Notes under the pieces: generated by a model | Seen by the model: only the letters and a program-made list of their open reading frames with translations | What the model was told of the DNA's origin: nothing | The model's database searches: none | Origin: Solibacillus sp040274725 | GTDB lineage: Bacteria > Bacillota > Bacilli > Bacillales_A > Planococcaceae | Assembly (NCBI GenBank): GCA_040274725.1 | Contig: JBEMAQ010000011.1 | Span: 1-64,000 of the forward strand | Length of the DNA: 64,000 nucleotides | Reading direction: 5' to 3' | In this document: positions 1-8,103 of the stretch, piece after piece | Position numbering within the stretch: position 1 is the first letter of the stretch | How the letters are laid out: every line of letters starts with the position of its first letter | Translations under genes and position numbers: made by a program

Positions 1-50
1 CGACAGGCGGGTAACACCGCGCGGGGGTTCGAATCCCTCTACCTCCTCCA
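1..50 (+). tRNA. tRNA-Ser, 3' part only
   Basis: The window opens inside a tRNA. A long variable arm (GGCGGG-TAACA-CCGC type) is followed by a T arm with the GGTTCGAATCC signature, the 3' acceptor strand and an encoded CCA at 48-50. A long variable arm limits the choice to Ser, Leu or Tyr, and the variable-arm sequence is the one usual for Bacillales tRNA-Ser. The anticodon lies upstream of the window, so the isoacceptor cannot be named. Confidence 0.8.
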
Positions 51-81
51 TTTTTTTGTTTTATAATCGAATAGTTATTGT

Positions 82-156
<75 letters not shown>

Positions 157-161
157 AATAT

Positions 162-235
<74 letters not shown>

Positions 236-249
236 TCCTATGAAGAAGA

Positions 250-284
250 AAAAAGTCTGTAGCATTTTGCTATAGACTTTTTTC
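250..284 (+). terminator. Intrinsic terminator of the tRNA cluster
   Basis: Near-perfect inverted repeat with AAAAGTCTGTAGCA as left arm, a short T-rich loop and a right arm ending in a T-run. It lies between the tRNAs and the stop codon of the oppositely oriented nuclease gene, so it may act in both directions. Confidence 0.85.
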
Positions 285-288
285 TGTT

Positions 289-1461
289 TTAAGGCTTCAC
301 ATCAATTTTCCCGTAAACTCCTCCACCACCTACTGTAATGTGTAAGTTTCCTTTCCTTGCTAAATCAATTGCAGTTGCCAACTTTTCAGGAAGAATTTCT
401 TTTAGTTTATCTAAAGATGTTTTGTGCAATACATTCATTTCCGTACCGAAAGCATTTATTAATTTATCGATTGTTTTAGGGCCAATACCAGGAATAAAAT
501 CGAGTGGCACCTGATGAATATAAGGCGGTCTTTCTATTTCGTGCAATGCTGAATCGGATAATTCACATATTCTTTTTGCGACGCCTTTAATGAAATGTTG
601 CTTGCCACAGGAAGGGCAACGGATTTGATCTTCCTCTATAATTTGTTCGCCGCAATTTGCACAGACCGTTTTGTAATATTTGCCGAGCAGTGGGTTTAAC
701 CCATAATTGGCTAGAATAGCTCTTTCATCTTGCTGATGGAGCGCCTTTTTTAATTCTTTAAAACTTACATCTGCCACGTAAATCTTTTGATACTCGCGAG
801 CTAGTTTACCGAGAGAGTGTGCGTCTGAATTCGTGACGAAGCTATAGGGAAATAATTCGCTAATGCCTTTTACCATGTTCGTGTCGGAGCTTAGGCCAAG
901 CTCAATAGCATCAATTAGATTTGGGTCAAACACTTCACTTAAACTGTTCTGTACACCTTTACCAAAGAGACTTTTAAACGGCGTGAATACATGGGCAGGG
1001 ATAAATAATCCACCAAGCTGATGTACCTTCTGCTGTAACGTTCTTCCGTCGCAATAAATGCGCTGGGAGCTTAAGTGAATATTTTTCATTCGAGAGCGCA
1101 TCCAGCTTGAAAATGCTTTCATCTTTTCAATTGTGGGTAGATAGCAAAGTACATGAATCGGACCTTGGCAATGTTCGTCGTAAATTTCAATTTCTGAGCC
1201 TAAAATAAGCGTGGTATTTTTAAAATGTATACCACCCTTTTCTAGCTCCTTTGCGACGCCGTCCTGAATTAATTGCTCGATTTCCTCGATTACTTCAGGA
1301 GAGTGGCAGTCGATAACGCCAATTAAATCTAACCCTTTTTTAGCTGTTGCGGTTTCTAATATATTTTGAAGCGTTAAATCGTTACTGCCTGTTATTTTCA
1401 CTGCGCGTCCACTTTTTGTACGGCCGATATGTATATGTAAGTCTGCGTAAATTTCTTTCAT
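289..1461 (-). CDS. EndoQ-like PHP-domain DNA repair endonuclease
   Basis: This 390-residue protein has an N-terminal PHP (polymerase and histidinol phosphatase) metal-binding domain, with His9 and His11 in the HIH motif, a later conserved HCQG region and NSDAH near residue 213. A four-cysteine zinc ribbon follows (CANC near 265, CPSC near 282), and a helix-hairpin-helix (IPGIGPKTIDKL) sits near 325. That order is the one known for the endonuclease Q family (TIGR00375), which nicks DNA 5' of deaminated bases such as uracil and hypoxanthine; members are known from archaea and some Bacillus. The activity here is inferred from domain order only. The gene is monocistronic and converges on the tRNA terminator. 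The ATG is preceded by a purine-rich stretch. Confidence 0.75.
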   Translation of the reverse strand: MKEIYADLHIHIGRTKSGRAVKITGSNDLTLQNILETATAKKGLDLIGVIDCHSPEVIEEIEQLIQDGVAKELEKGGIHFKNTTLILGSEIEIYDEHCQGPIHVLCYLPTIEKMKAFSSWMRSRMKNIHLSSQRIYCDGRTLQQKVHQLGGLFIPAHVFTPFKSLFGKGVQNSLSEVFDPNLIDAIELGLSSDTNMVKGISELFPYSFVTNSDAHSLGKLAREYQKIYVADVSFKELKKALHQQDERAILANYGLNPLLGKYYKTVCANCGEQIIEEDQIRCPSCGKQHFIKGVAKRICELSDSALHEIERPPYIHQVPLDFIPGIGPKTIDKLINAFGTEMNVLHKTSLDKLKEILPEKLATAIDLARKGNLHITVGGGGVYGKIDVKP

Positions 1462-1607
1462 ATAGATGACACATCCTTTTAGATAAAGGATACCCTAAAT
1501 GAGAAATTTTATAGTTTTTATGTGTTAAAACTTTGGGCTTGTTTAAGGTAAACATAAAATACATTCATTACAATTTGCTATACTAAAAGTGAACAGGAGA
1601 TGGGCGA

Positions 1608-1775
1608 ATGAAGGATCAGTTAATGCAATTTAAGGAACCCTTTATTGCATTAGCCGAGTTTGAGCACATTCTTGGTGAGCAGCAAACATATGAATCGTTT
1701 GTTTTAGCTGTTCTTCAAAAACCCAGCATCCTTATAAGCAGGATTCGGATAACTGTAGAAGCCTTTACCTGTTGA
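1608..1775 (+). CDS. Small ORF, possible gene remnant
   Basis: A 55-codon frame starts at an ATG with an AGGAGA-type ribosome site 8 nt upstream. The first 39 or so residues (beginning MKDQLMQFKEPFIALAEFEH) have ordinary coding composition. The last third runs antisense through the 3' end of the dehydrogenase gene on the other strand and looks non-coding. The likely reading is the 5' end of a gene whose remainder was lost when the present junction formed; a genuine small protein is the alternative. No family recognised. Confidence 0.4.
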   Translation: MKDQLMQFKEPFIALAEFEHILGEQQTYESFVLAVLQKPSILISRIRITVEAFTC

Positions 1776-2429
1776 AAGCATCCAGTTTTTATCGATTGTT
1801 TCGGAATCTGCGATGTCTTTTACCCCCAGCTCGATTGCTGACGATAAAAACGGCACGAGTAATGTATTTAAAATATAGCCAGGTTGTTCCTTTTTTAACA
1901 CGAACGGAATCATATTGATTGCGCGTGCGAAGTCCGTTACAGCATGAAGCGTTTGTTCATTTGTTTCTGCATGATACATGACTTCAGCGGTATTTTTCTG
2001 CCAAATAGAATTCGCAAAATGCAGCGCTAAAAACTTGTCAGGGCGACCTGTAGATGCCGCAAACTGGCTCGGTAATAGTGTAGACGAGTTTGTTGCAAAA
2101 ATTGTTTTTTCTGGTGCTACAGCGGCAAGCTTTGTGTAAAGCTCCTGCTTAATATCAATACGCTCTGGTACGGATTCAATGACAAGATCAGGGTCTGCCA
2201 CAGCCTGTGCTAAATCAGTGAAATAAGTAAAGCTTTCTAGTGCTTGCTGTGCACGAGGTTGGTCATAGAAATACGGACCATATACATTAACTAAAGCTTG
2301 TAGGCGTCCTTTTGTTTTCTCTACAGATGCCTCTGCCGTACTATAAATGCTAACGTTAAAGCCGAAAAATGCAGATTGAAATACGATTTGACTACATAAA
2401 ACACCATTGCCGATAATTTTTATATTCAA
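1704..2429 (-). CDS. 3-hydroxyacyl-CoA dehydrogenase, internally deleted
   Basis: The 241-residue product matches the 3-hydroxyacyl/3-hydroxybutyryl-CoA dehydrogenase family: Rossmann start MNIKIIGNGVLCSQ, the ATNSSTLLPSQFA block and the catalytic-His region LALHFANSIW. The family usually runs 280-295 residues. Here the C-terminal domain jumps from ETIDKNWM directly to STGKGFYSYPNPAY, which skips roughly 50 residues normally present between those blocks. The third glycine of the NAD-binding GxGxxG is also replaced (GNGVLC). Both changes are seen in the sequence; loss of activity is inferred. The frame itself is intact with no stop. It is divergent from the transglutaminase gene and overlaps the 3' end of a small opposite-strand ORF. 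Confidence 0.75.
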   Translation of the reverse strand: MNIKIIGNGVLCSQIVFQSAFFGFNVSIYSTAEASVEKTKGRLQALVNVYGPYFYDQPRAQQALESFTYFTDLAQAVADPDLVIESVPERIDIKQELYTKLAAVAPEKTIFATNSSTLLPSQFAASTGRPDKFLALHFANSIWQKNTAEVMYHAETNEQTLHAVTDFARAINMIPFVLKKEQPGYILNTLLVPFLSSAIELGVKDIADSETIDKNWMLSTGKGFYSYPNPAYKDAGFLKNS

Positions 2430-2468
2430 ATATATAATAAAAGTACTATAAAAACTTAGGGAGGCGCT

Positions 2469-3755
2469 ATGAGTAACTTTATTATTTTTACTGTGCTATT
2501 TTTAATTGTTTCTAGCCTGTTTTTGAAATCGCTGCGAACACTTTTTCGACAGCTGTTGATTCGGAAAAGATTGAAGCGTGGGCTGAAGCCTTATAAAAAC
2601 CAACTAAAGAATGGCGACTTGGAGCGTTCAGCTATTTTTGAGCGTGTGTATGAGGAGACGCTGGTGAAAAGACCTCGCTTTTGGACATCTAAAAGGAAGC
2701 GAAATTATGAGCGACGAGTACATAAGGAATTAAAGCGTATCATCACAAATCCATTGACGGCATTGTTTGCATGGTTACTTATGTGGTGGAAGGCAATTTG
2801 GAGTGTATTTTTGTCTTTTTGGGTGCTTGTTTTTTGGCTCATTGTTGTGGATGAATATAATGCAGTGGAGCTGACATTGCCGACTGTGGACCCGGATGTA
2901 GAGGTGAAGCTAGAGAGTGATGTTGAGGATAGTTTTGGCCAGTTTTGGGAAAAGTTATTTGCTGATTTGGCGAGTGAGTCAGCGTATGATTTTACGGAAG
3001 TTGTGTCGGAGCAACCTGTGCCAAAGTATATGGAGCGCACGCCACCAGAGGCTGTGACGAATGCGGAGCAGCTCGGGCAAGCAATCGCGTATTATATGGC
3101 GCACTTTGAAGAGGGGTATACGATTTATTATAAAGGGCCGACCGCTAATTTTGAAAAAACGCTCGACGAGGCATGGAGCTGGCTTGAGAAAAACGAAGTG
3201 TATTTATCACGAATGTTTTTAGAAATATCGTGGCAATATACGGATTACGGGTCATATGTAGAGCTAGTGGTTGACATGGACTACGATATGACTAAGGAGC
3301 AAAATGCACTTGCACTAGGGAAGGTCGAGCAAATTGTACAGGCGATGCCAAAAGGTTTAACGGATGCCGAAAAGGTGAAATATGTAAATGATTATATCGT
3401 TGTTAATACGAAATACAATTTAAATAGTAAGGAAAGCCCGTATACACCGTATTCTATTTTATTGAACGGTGAAGGGGTGTGCGAGGGCTATGCGCTTACG
3501 GCATTATTACTGTTTGATGCACTAGGTATTGAGGCGAGGTATATTACGGGTAATGCGGTACCAGGTGGGGCGCATGCGTGGAATTTAGTGAAGTTAGATG
3601 GTCAGTGGTATCATTTAGATATTACCTGGAATGATCCGATGCCGGACCAAGGGAATAAGGTGCATTATGATTATTATTTAATTTCTGACAAGAAAATTGG
3701 TAAGGATCATGCGTGGATTCAAGTAGAGTACCCAGTAGCTGTAGCAAATTATTAA
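2469..3755 (+). CDS. Membrane-anchored transglutaminase-like protein
   Basis: 428 residues. There is an N-terminal hydrophobic segment (about 3-20), a long basic cytoplasmic stretch, then a second strong hydrophobic segment rich in Trp (about 98-127), and an extracytoplasmic part with a C-terminal transglutaminase-like fold. The Cys-His-Asp triad is visible: Cys338 in GVCEGYA, His369 in GGAHAWN and Asp384 in YHLDITWND. In bacteria this fold is often protease- or cell-wall-related rather than a true crosslinking enzyme; the substrate is unknown. The ATG follows a GGGAGG site by 5 nt. A terminator follows directly, so it is probably a single-gene unit. Confidence 0.75.
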   Translation: MSNFIIFTVLFLIVSSLFLKSLRTLFRQLLIRKRLKRGLKPYKNQLKNGDLERSAIFERVYEETLVKRPRFWTSKRKRNYERRVHKELKRIITNPLTALFAWLLMWWKAIWSVFLSFWVLVFWLIVVDEYNAVELTLPTVDPDVEVKLESDVEDSFGQFWEKLFADLASESAYDFTEVVSEQPVPKYMERTPPEAVTNAEQLGQAIAYYMAHFEEGYTIYYKGPTANFEKTLDEAWSWLEKNEVYLSRMFLEISWQYTDYGSYVELVVDMDYDMTKEQNALALGKVEQIVQAMPKGLTDAEKVKYVNDYIVVNTKYNLNSKESPYTPYSILLNGEGVCEGYALTALLLFDALGIEARYITGNAVPGGAHAWNLVKLDGQWYHLDITWNDPMPDQGNKVHYDYYLISDKKIGKDHAWIQVEYPVAVANY

Positions 3756-3763
3756 ACGTTGAA

Positions 3764-3796
3764 AAGGAACTGCTAGATTGTGGCAGTTCCTTTTTC
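3764..3796 (+). terminator. Intrinsic terminator after transglutaminase gene
   Basis: Stem AAGGAACTGC / GCAGTTCCTT with a T-run, 8 nt past the stop codon. Confidence 0.85.
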
Positions 3797-3850
3797 ATTA
3801 CTTAAAGCAAGCAAATCTCCTTTGAATAATTGGTAGTTCTTTCATAAGGG

Positions 3851-3900
3851 ATGATTTCTGTTCCGGTCGGGCGCTTTCCTGCGGGCGTGACTCCAACTAA
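3851..3900. repeat. Possible fragment of a Bacillaceae dispersed repeat
   Basis: A G+C-rich island (GGGCGCTTTCCTGCGGGCG and flanks) in otherwise AT-rich intergenic DNA resembles the non-coding GC-rich repeats scattered in Lysinibacillus and related genomes. Only one copy is seen in this window, so the assignment rests on recollection of that repeat class. Confidence 0.3.
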
Positions 3901-3956
3901 ATGGTTCCTAAAACCTTGACGAATAGGCTGTTGATTGAAGCCGTGCTTGCAGAAAC

Positions 3957-4130
3957 AAAGGAACAAATGCTAAAACTGTCTCGAGTGGACAGGTTGTAGA
4001 AAGTATTGATCATGTGCAAAAAACCTCTAAAACTCAGGAGGAGACGGTAGCAATGCTAAAAAATACATGTGCACAGTTAACAGCTACCGTAGCGAAATTT
4101 GATGAGGAGTTAAAAAAATATCGTGCATAA
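3957..4130 (+). pseudogene. C-terminal remnant of a methyl-accepting chemotaxis protein
   Basis: A frame with no plausible start (in-frame TGA at 3936) encodes about 57 residues ending in TAA at 4128-4130. The peptide (TNAKTVSSGQVVESIDHVQ ... VAKFDEELKKYRA) has the heptad-like, Ser/Thr/Gln-rich character of the last C-terminal helix of a chemoreceptor signalling domain. It sits upstream of an intact chemoreceptor gene, and a terminator hairpin follows. I read it as the decayed tail of an older receptor gene. A short unrelated coiled-coil peptide is the alternative. Confidence 0.55.
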
Positions 4131-4205
4131 CAAAAACGTTAAGGCAATCTCAAAAGGCTAACGAATTAGCCTAGATACTGCTGGAATGCCAAAATATAGC
4201 ATACG

Positions 4206-4241
4206 AAAATCTACCAACCTCTTATGGCTGGTAGATTTTTT
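4206..4241 (+). terminator. Intrinsic terminator after receptor remnant
   Basis: Stem AAATCTACCA / TGGTAGATTT followed by T6. Its survival downstream of the broken frame supports a former gene there. From here to 4537 I see only AT-rich leader DNA and no gene. Confidence 0.75.
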
Positions 4242-4537
4242 GTCGTGATTATTTATGAATATGCGACAGAACTGAATATTTATTCAAGGAAAGAATATCG
4301 AGTTGTGTTAAACCCTTCTTTGTATAGTGAAGGGAAATCTGTGTAATTTCATAATGTCCATGATAAAGCAATATAGGTAAATCACAATATTTGGTTTTTG
4401 GTGTATATTTTAAGTCGGAAGAAGCACTTAATGTTAACTTTTATAACATAAAAGTACCGGGTTTTATCAAAATAGTATAAAATGTAAATAATTACTTTTA
4501 ATGTGTAATATAAAATAACATAAAAGAGGTGCAGCCT

Positions 4538-6619
4538 ATGCGTTTTTTTCAGCCAGCAATGATCTTATTAGATAAGCTCCGATTTTCGATGAAGTTTTTA
4601 ATCATTATGGCAATTACCGCGGTTGCGGGTGCGGTTCTAATTTTTGCGCTGTTTCGACAGCTGAATGCACAAATTGAATTTAATACGTTTGAAATGCTGG
4701 GTGTGGAGTATTTGGAGCCGATTCAGCTTGTTTTTGAGGATGCGATTACGTACCGTGATGGCTTAGCGATGGGCGATGCGGAGCTTGAGCAGGCAATTGA
4801 TGCACATTTTGAAGAGCTGTATGCAGTAGATGCGCAGCTTGGTCCGATTTTGAATACAGCAGAAAGCAGTGTCTCGGCTAAAATTGCAGAAATCGATGCG
4901 ACTTGGCAGCAGGTGAAGGCGAGTCGTGAGTTGGCGCTTTACGAGCAATGGATTGCGAGTATCGTGTCGATTTATCAAAATGAAGTGGCGAACAATTCGA
5001 ATTTAATTTTGGACCCTGATTTGGATACGTATTATTTGATGAATTCGTATTTATTTTTAGTCCCAGATTTTGTGCAAAGTTTAAATGAGCTAGAAATCAA
5101 AATTGATAGCTACAAAGGACGAATTTTATCGATGCAGCAAAAGATGGAGTTAGTTGCGCTATATGAACAGCTTGAAGGTACCATTAACAAAATGGATAGC
5201 AATTTTATAACACAGGCGAAGCACACAAAGGATGAGACAATTTTTGCCGAGATGGCCGAACAGCTTAGCGCAATTGCCGAGCAGTCAAATCGTCTGCTCG
5301 GTCAAATTGAAAGGCGCTTAATTTTCCAGTCGGGACAGATTAATGCGGATATGTTGAGCGAAACAGAGTACATTATTCATGATTTATATGAAGGCGCACA
5401 TAGCTATCATCGGGAACATGCGGCGGCACTAGATTATTTGATTGGTATTCGAGTGGCCGACTATAAGCAGGTGAAATATGTTAGCTTAAGCGCGATATCG
5501 ATTTTAGGCTTAATTGCGTTTTATTTTATTATTGGTTTTTATTTGTCGATTCACCATGCAGTACGTCATTTACAGCAGGTAGCGAAGCTTGTAGAGCACG
5601 GGGAATTAACAGCTGTTGCGCATTTGACATCGCAGGATGAATTTGCGGTCGTTGCGCAGTCATTTAATCATATTATTCAGTCGTTCCGTGCGATTATTGA
5701 GGCCAATCATCAAACGGTTCAGCATTTGACGACGAATTCGCATGAGCTGTTGCATCATGCACATGAGACGAGCGGCATTACGCATCAGGTAACGGAAAAT
5801 ATTGAGTTGTTTTCAACGGGGATGCAAAAGCAGCTTCATGCGACAAATGATAGTGCGGCGGCCATGGAGGAGATTGTGCAGCGTATCGATGAAATTGCGA
5901 GTACAACAGCAGCTGTTTCGGATTCCTCAGTGGAAAATACGAATGTTTCGAGACAGGGCAATGAACTACTTCAGCAGGTAATCGGGCAAATTACAATGAT
6001 TCAAGCAACATTTGAACATGCGTCTGACACGATTCAAACGTTAGGAGAGCGCTCGAAGCATATTAATATGATTGTACGGACGATGGAGGAAATCAGTGAG
6101 CAGACGAATTTACTAGCGCTCAATGCCTCTATTGAAGCGGCACGCGCGGGCGATCATGGCAAGGGCTTTGCCGTTGTTGCGCAGGAAGTTCGTAAGCTAG
6201 CAGAATTGTCCGCGCAAAGTGCTACGCAAATTCGCAGTTTGATTTCTGAAGTGCTAGCCGATACGTCCTCTGCCGTCGTAGTAATGGAAAAAGGCGTGGA
6301 GGAGGTAATGCAAGGCATGAGTATTGTACGCCTCGCTGGGCAGTCTTTTGAGGAAATTTTAGTGAGTGCACACAATGTAACGACGCAAACAGTGACCATT
6401 CGTGAATCGGCACAGCAGCTATCGAATGCGTCGACGATGATTAACGAAAAAATTAGTGAGATGCAGGCCATTACGATGAAATCTGCTGATCAAACGACAG
6501 AGCTGTTTGATTTTGCACAAAGGCAATTACGCGCAATGCAAAGTGTTACAGTAGCTTCGGGGCAACTGAATACAATCGCCCAGCAATTAGAAGGTGATAT
6601 TAGCCGCTTCTCAGTTTAA
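4538..6619 (+). CDS. Methyl-accepting chemotaxis protein
   Basis: A 693-residue transmembrane chemoreceptor. TM1 is near residues 17-40, followed by a mostly helical extracytoplasmic sensor of about 270 residues, TM2 near 311-335, a HAMP linker and a long signalling coiled coil. The kinase-contact hairpin tip is clear (EISEQTNLLALNASIEAARA, then GKGFAVVAQEVRKLAE). The helical sensor resembles four-helix-bundle ligand domains; the ligand is unknown. The ATG at 4538 is preferred because AGAGG lies 8 nt upstream; a GTG at 4529 would overlap that site. No chemotaxis kinase genes are nearby, so it should join a shared array. Confidence 0.9.
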   Translation: MRFFQPAMILLDKLRFSMKFLIIMAITAVAGAVLIFALFRQLNAQIEFNTFEMLGVEYLEPIQLVFEDAITYRDGLAMGDAELEQAIDAHFEELYAVDAQLGPILNTAESSVSAKIAEIDATWQQVKASRELALYEQWIASIVSIYQNEVANNSNLILDPDLDTYYLMNSYLFLVPDFVQSLNELEIKIDSYKGRILSMQQKMELVALYEQLEGTINKMDSNFITQAKHTKDETIFAEMAEQLSAIAEQSNRLLGQIERRLIFQSGQINADMLSETEYIIHDLYEGAHSYHREHAAALDYLIGIRVADYKQVKYVSLSAISILGLIAFYFIIGFYLSIHHAVRHLQQVAKLVEHGELTAVAHLTSQDEFAVVAQSFNHIIQSFRAIIEANHQTVQHLTTNSHELLHHAHETSGITHQVTENIELFSTGMQKQLHATNDSAAAMEEIVQRIDEIASTTAAVSDSSVENTNVSRQGNELLQQVIGQITMIQATFEHASDTIQTLGERSKHINMIVRTMEEISEQTNLLALNASIEAARAGDHGKGFAVVAQEVRKLAELSAQSATQIRSLISEVLADTSSAVVVMEKGVEEVMQGMSIVRLAGQSFEEILVSAHNVTTQTVTIRESAQQLSNASTMINEKISEMQAITMKSADQTTELFDFAQRQLRAMQSVTVASGQLNTIAQQLEGDISRFSV

Positions 6620-6668
6620 TGATACGTCTGTTTGTGAATCAACTAATAAGTGAATTTGATTGTCTGAT

Positions 6669-6692
6669 AATCTAAATTTATAGATTTTTTAA
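6669..6692 (+). terminator. Weak terminator after chemoreceptor
   Basis: Short palindrome AATCTA-AATTTA-TAGATT followed by TTTT. The stem is all A/T-rich, so confidence is modest. Confidence 0.45.
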
Positions 6693-6744
6693 AGGGATTT
6701 ATAATTTGCTGATTTTGCTGAATGAGCCATTGCGATAAAAAGAG

Positions 6745-6778
6745 GGCGGTGTGTTCTAAGGAACTGGAATACATCGCC
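6745..6778 (+). promoter_or_regulatory. Stable leader hairpin before the ammonia-lyase gene
   Basis: Arms GGCGGTGTGTTC and GGAATACATCGCC pair over about 12 positions (two G-U pairs), with a 9-nt loop, and end 60 nt before the start codon. The bases after it are only modestly T-rich (TATTTTC). It could be a terminator-like attenuator or a transcript-stabilising leader structure. Confidence 0.5.
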
Positions 6779-6838
6779 TATTTTCACTGCAAGGAATATG
6801 GTACGATGCTTGTAGATAACGCTAAAGGAGGATGTCAA

Positions 6839-8062
6839 ATGACAAACGACAACTACATACAATGGAGGATGAATCCATTTAAACAGCAGGGTGTTTACGA
6901 GAAAATGGCTGCGCATTTTGAGCTGCACTTAATTCGTGAAGTCCTCGCATTTCAGCAAACACATGCAACGTATACGAAAACACCGCTTCATACACTTGAT
7001 GCACTTGCGGCGACATTAGGTGTGGCATCTATTTATGCAAAGGATGAGTCAAAGCGTTTTGGCCTAAATGCCTTTAAGGTACTAGGTGGGATTTATGCAA
7101 TTGCTAAATATATCGCCAATCGCCTAAACATGCCATTCGAAAATTTATCCTTTGAGCAACTGCGCACGCCAGAGGTAAAGAAACAGCTAGGTACATTAAC
7201 ATTCATTTCTGCAACAGATGGCAATCATGGGCGTGGTGTGGCATGGGCGGCGCGTGAGCTTGGGCATGAGTCGATTATTTATATGCCAAAGGGTTCTTCA
7301 CAGCAGCGTCTTGAGGCGATTCGTGCAGAAGGAGCTGACGCAAGTATTCGTGAGGTCAATTATGATGAATGTGTGCGCGAGTGCGCAAAGCTTGCCGATG
7401 AGCACGGTTATATTGTCGTGCAGGATACTGCATGGCCGGGGTATCAGGAAATTCCGCTTTGGATTATGCAGGGCTATGCATCGATTGCGTATGAAATTAC
7501 GGAGCAGTTAGCACAGGTAGAGGCGGAGCGACCAACGCACATTTTCCTGCAAGCGGGAGTTGGCTCATTTGCGGCATCAATCGCGGCGTACTTTAGTCAG
7601 CTTTATCAGGACAATCCGCCTGTGATTGTTGTAGCAGAAGCGGTGGAAGCGGCGTGCTACTACAAATCATTCACGTCAGAAACGGGTGAGATTCACATTG
7701 TGGACGGCGATATGCCAACGATTATGGCAGGGCTTGCATGCGGGGAGCCAAACACGGATGCGTACGAAATTTTACGTCATTACGCGACAGCGACTTTTGC
7801 GTGTACAAATGAAATTGCGGCGACGGGTATGCGCCAGTATGCCAATCCAGTAGGCACAGATGCAAAAATTATTTCAGGTGAGTCAGGTGCGGTGACGCTT
7901 GGGCTCGTGGTGTATTTACAGCGCTTTGCTGACAAAGAAATTCGCGAGCAGTTAAATCTCAATGAGCAATCACGTGTCCTTGTGATCTCGACAGAAGGGG
8001 ATACGGACGAGGCACAATATGACAATGTGACGGTGCTTGGGCATTATCCGTTAGAAGTATAA
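6839..8062 (+). CDS. Diaminopropionate ammonia-lyase
   Basis: 407 residues, close to the 400 usual for this PLP enzyme (fold type II, YgeX family), which converts 2,3-diaminopropionate to pyruvate and ammonia in the cytoplasm. The PLP lysine is Lys80 in the family hallmark KRFGLNAFKVLGG. SATDGNHGRGVAWAA is the substrate/phosphate-binding block, and a glycine-rich loop (QAGVGSFAAS) binds the cofactor phosphate. The start at 6839 follows AAAGGAGG; an upstream in-frame extension to 6722 lacks a ribosome site and crosses the leader hairpin. The gene stands alone; no permease or other diaminopropionate genes adjoin it. Confidence 0.9.
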   Translation: MTNDNYIQWRMNPFKQQGVYEKMAAHFELHLIREVLAFQQTHATYTKTPLHTLDALAATLGVASIYAKDESKRFGLNAFKVLGGIYAIAKYIANRLNMPFENLSFEQLRTPEVKKQLGTLTFISATDGNHGRGVAWAARELGHESIIYMPKGSSQQRLEAIRAEGADASIREVNYDECVRECAKLADEHGYIVVQDTAWPGYQEIPLWIMQGYASIAYEITEQLAQVEAERPTHIFLQAGVGSFAASIAAYFSQLYQDNPPVIVVAEAVEAACYYKSFTSETGEIHIVDGDMPTIMAGLACGEPNTDAYEILRHYATATFACTNEIAATGMRQYANPVGTDAKIISGESGAVTLGLVVYLQRFADKEIREQLNLNEQSRVLVISTEGDTDEAQYDNVTVLGHYPLEV

Positions 8063-8063
8063 C

Positions 8064-8099
8064 AAAAAGCCGCGCTACCAATTCGTAGCGCAGCTTTTA
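8064..8099. terminator. Bidirectional intrinsic terminator
   Basis: Stem AAAAGC(C)GCGCTAC / GTAGCGC(A)GCTTTT between two convergent genes; A-run on one side, T-run on the other. Confidence 0.85.
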
Positions 8100-8103
8100 T
8101 CCA

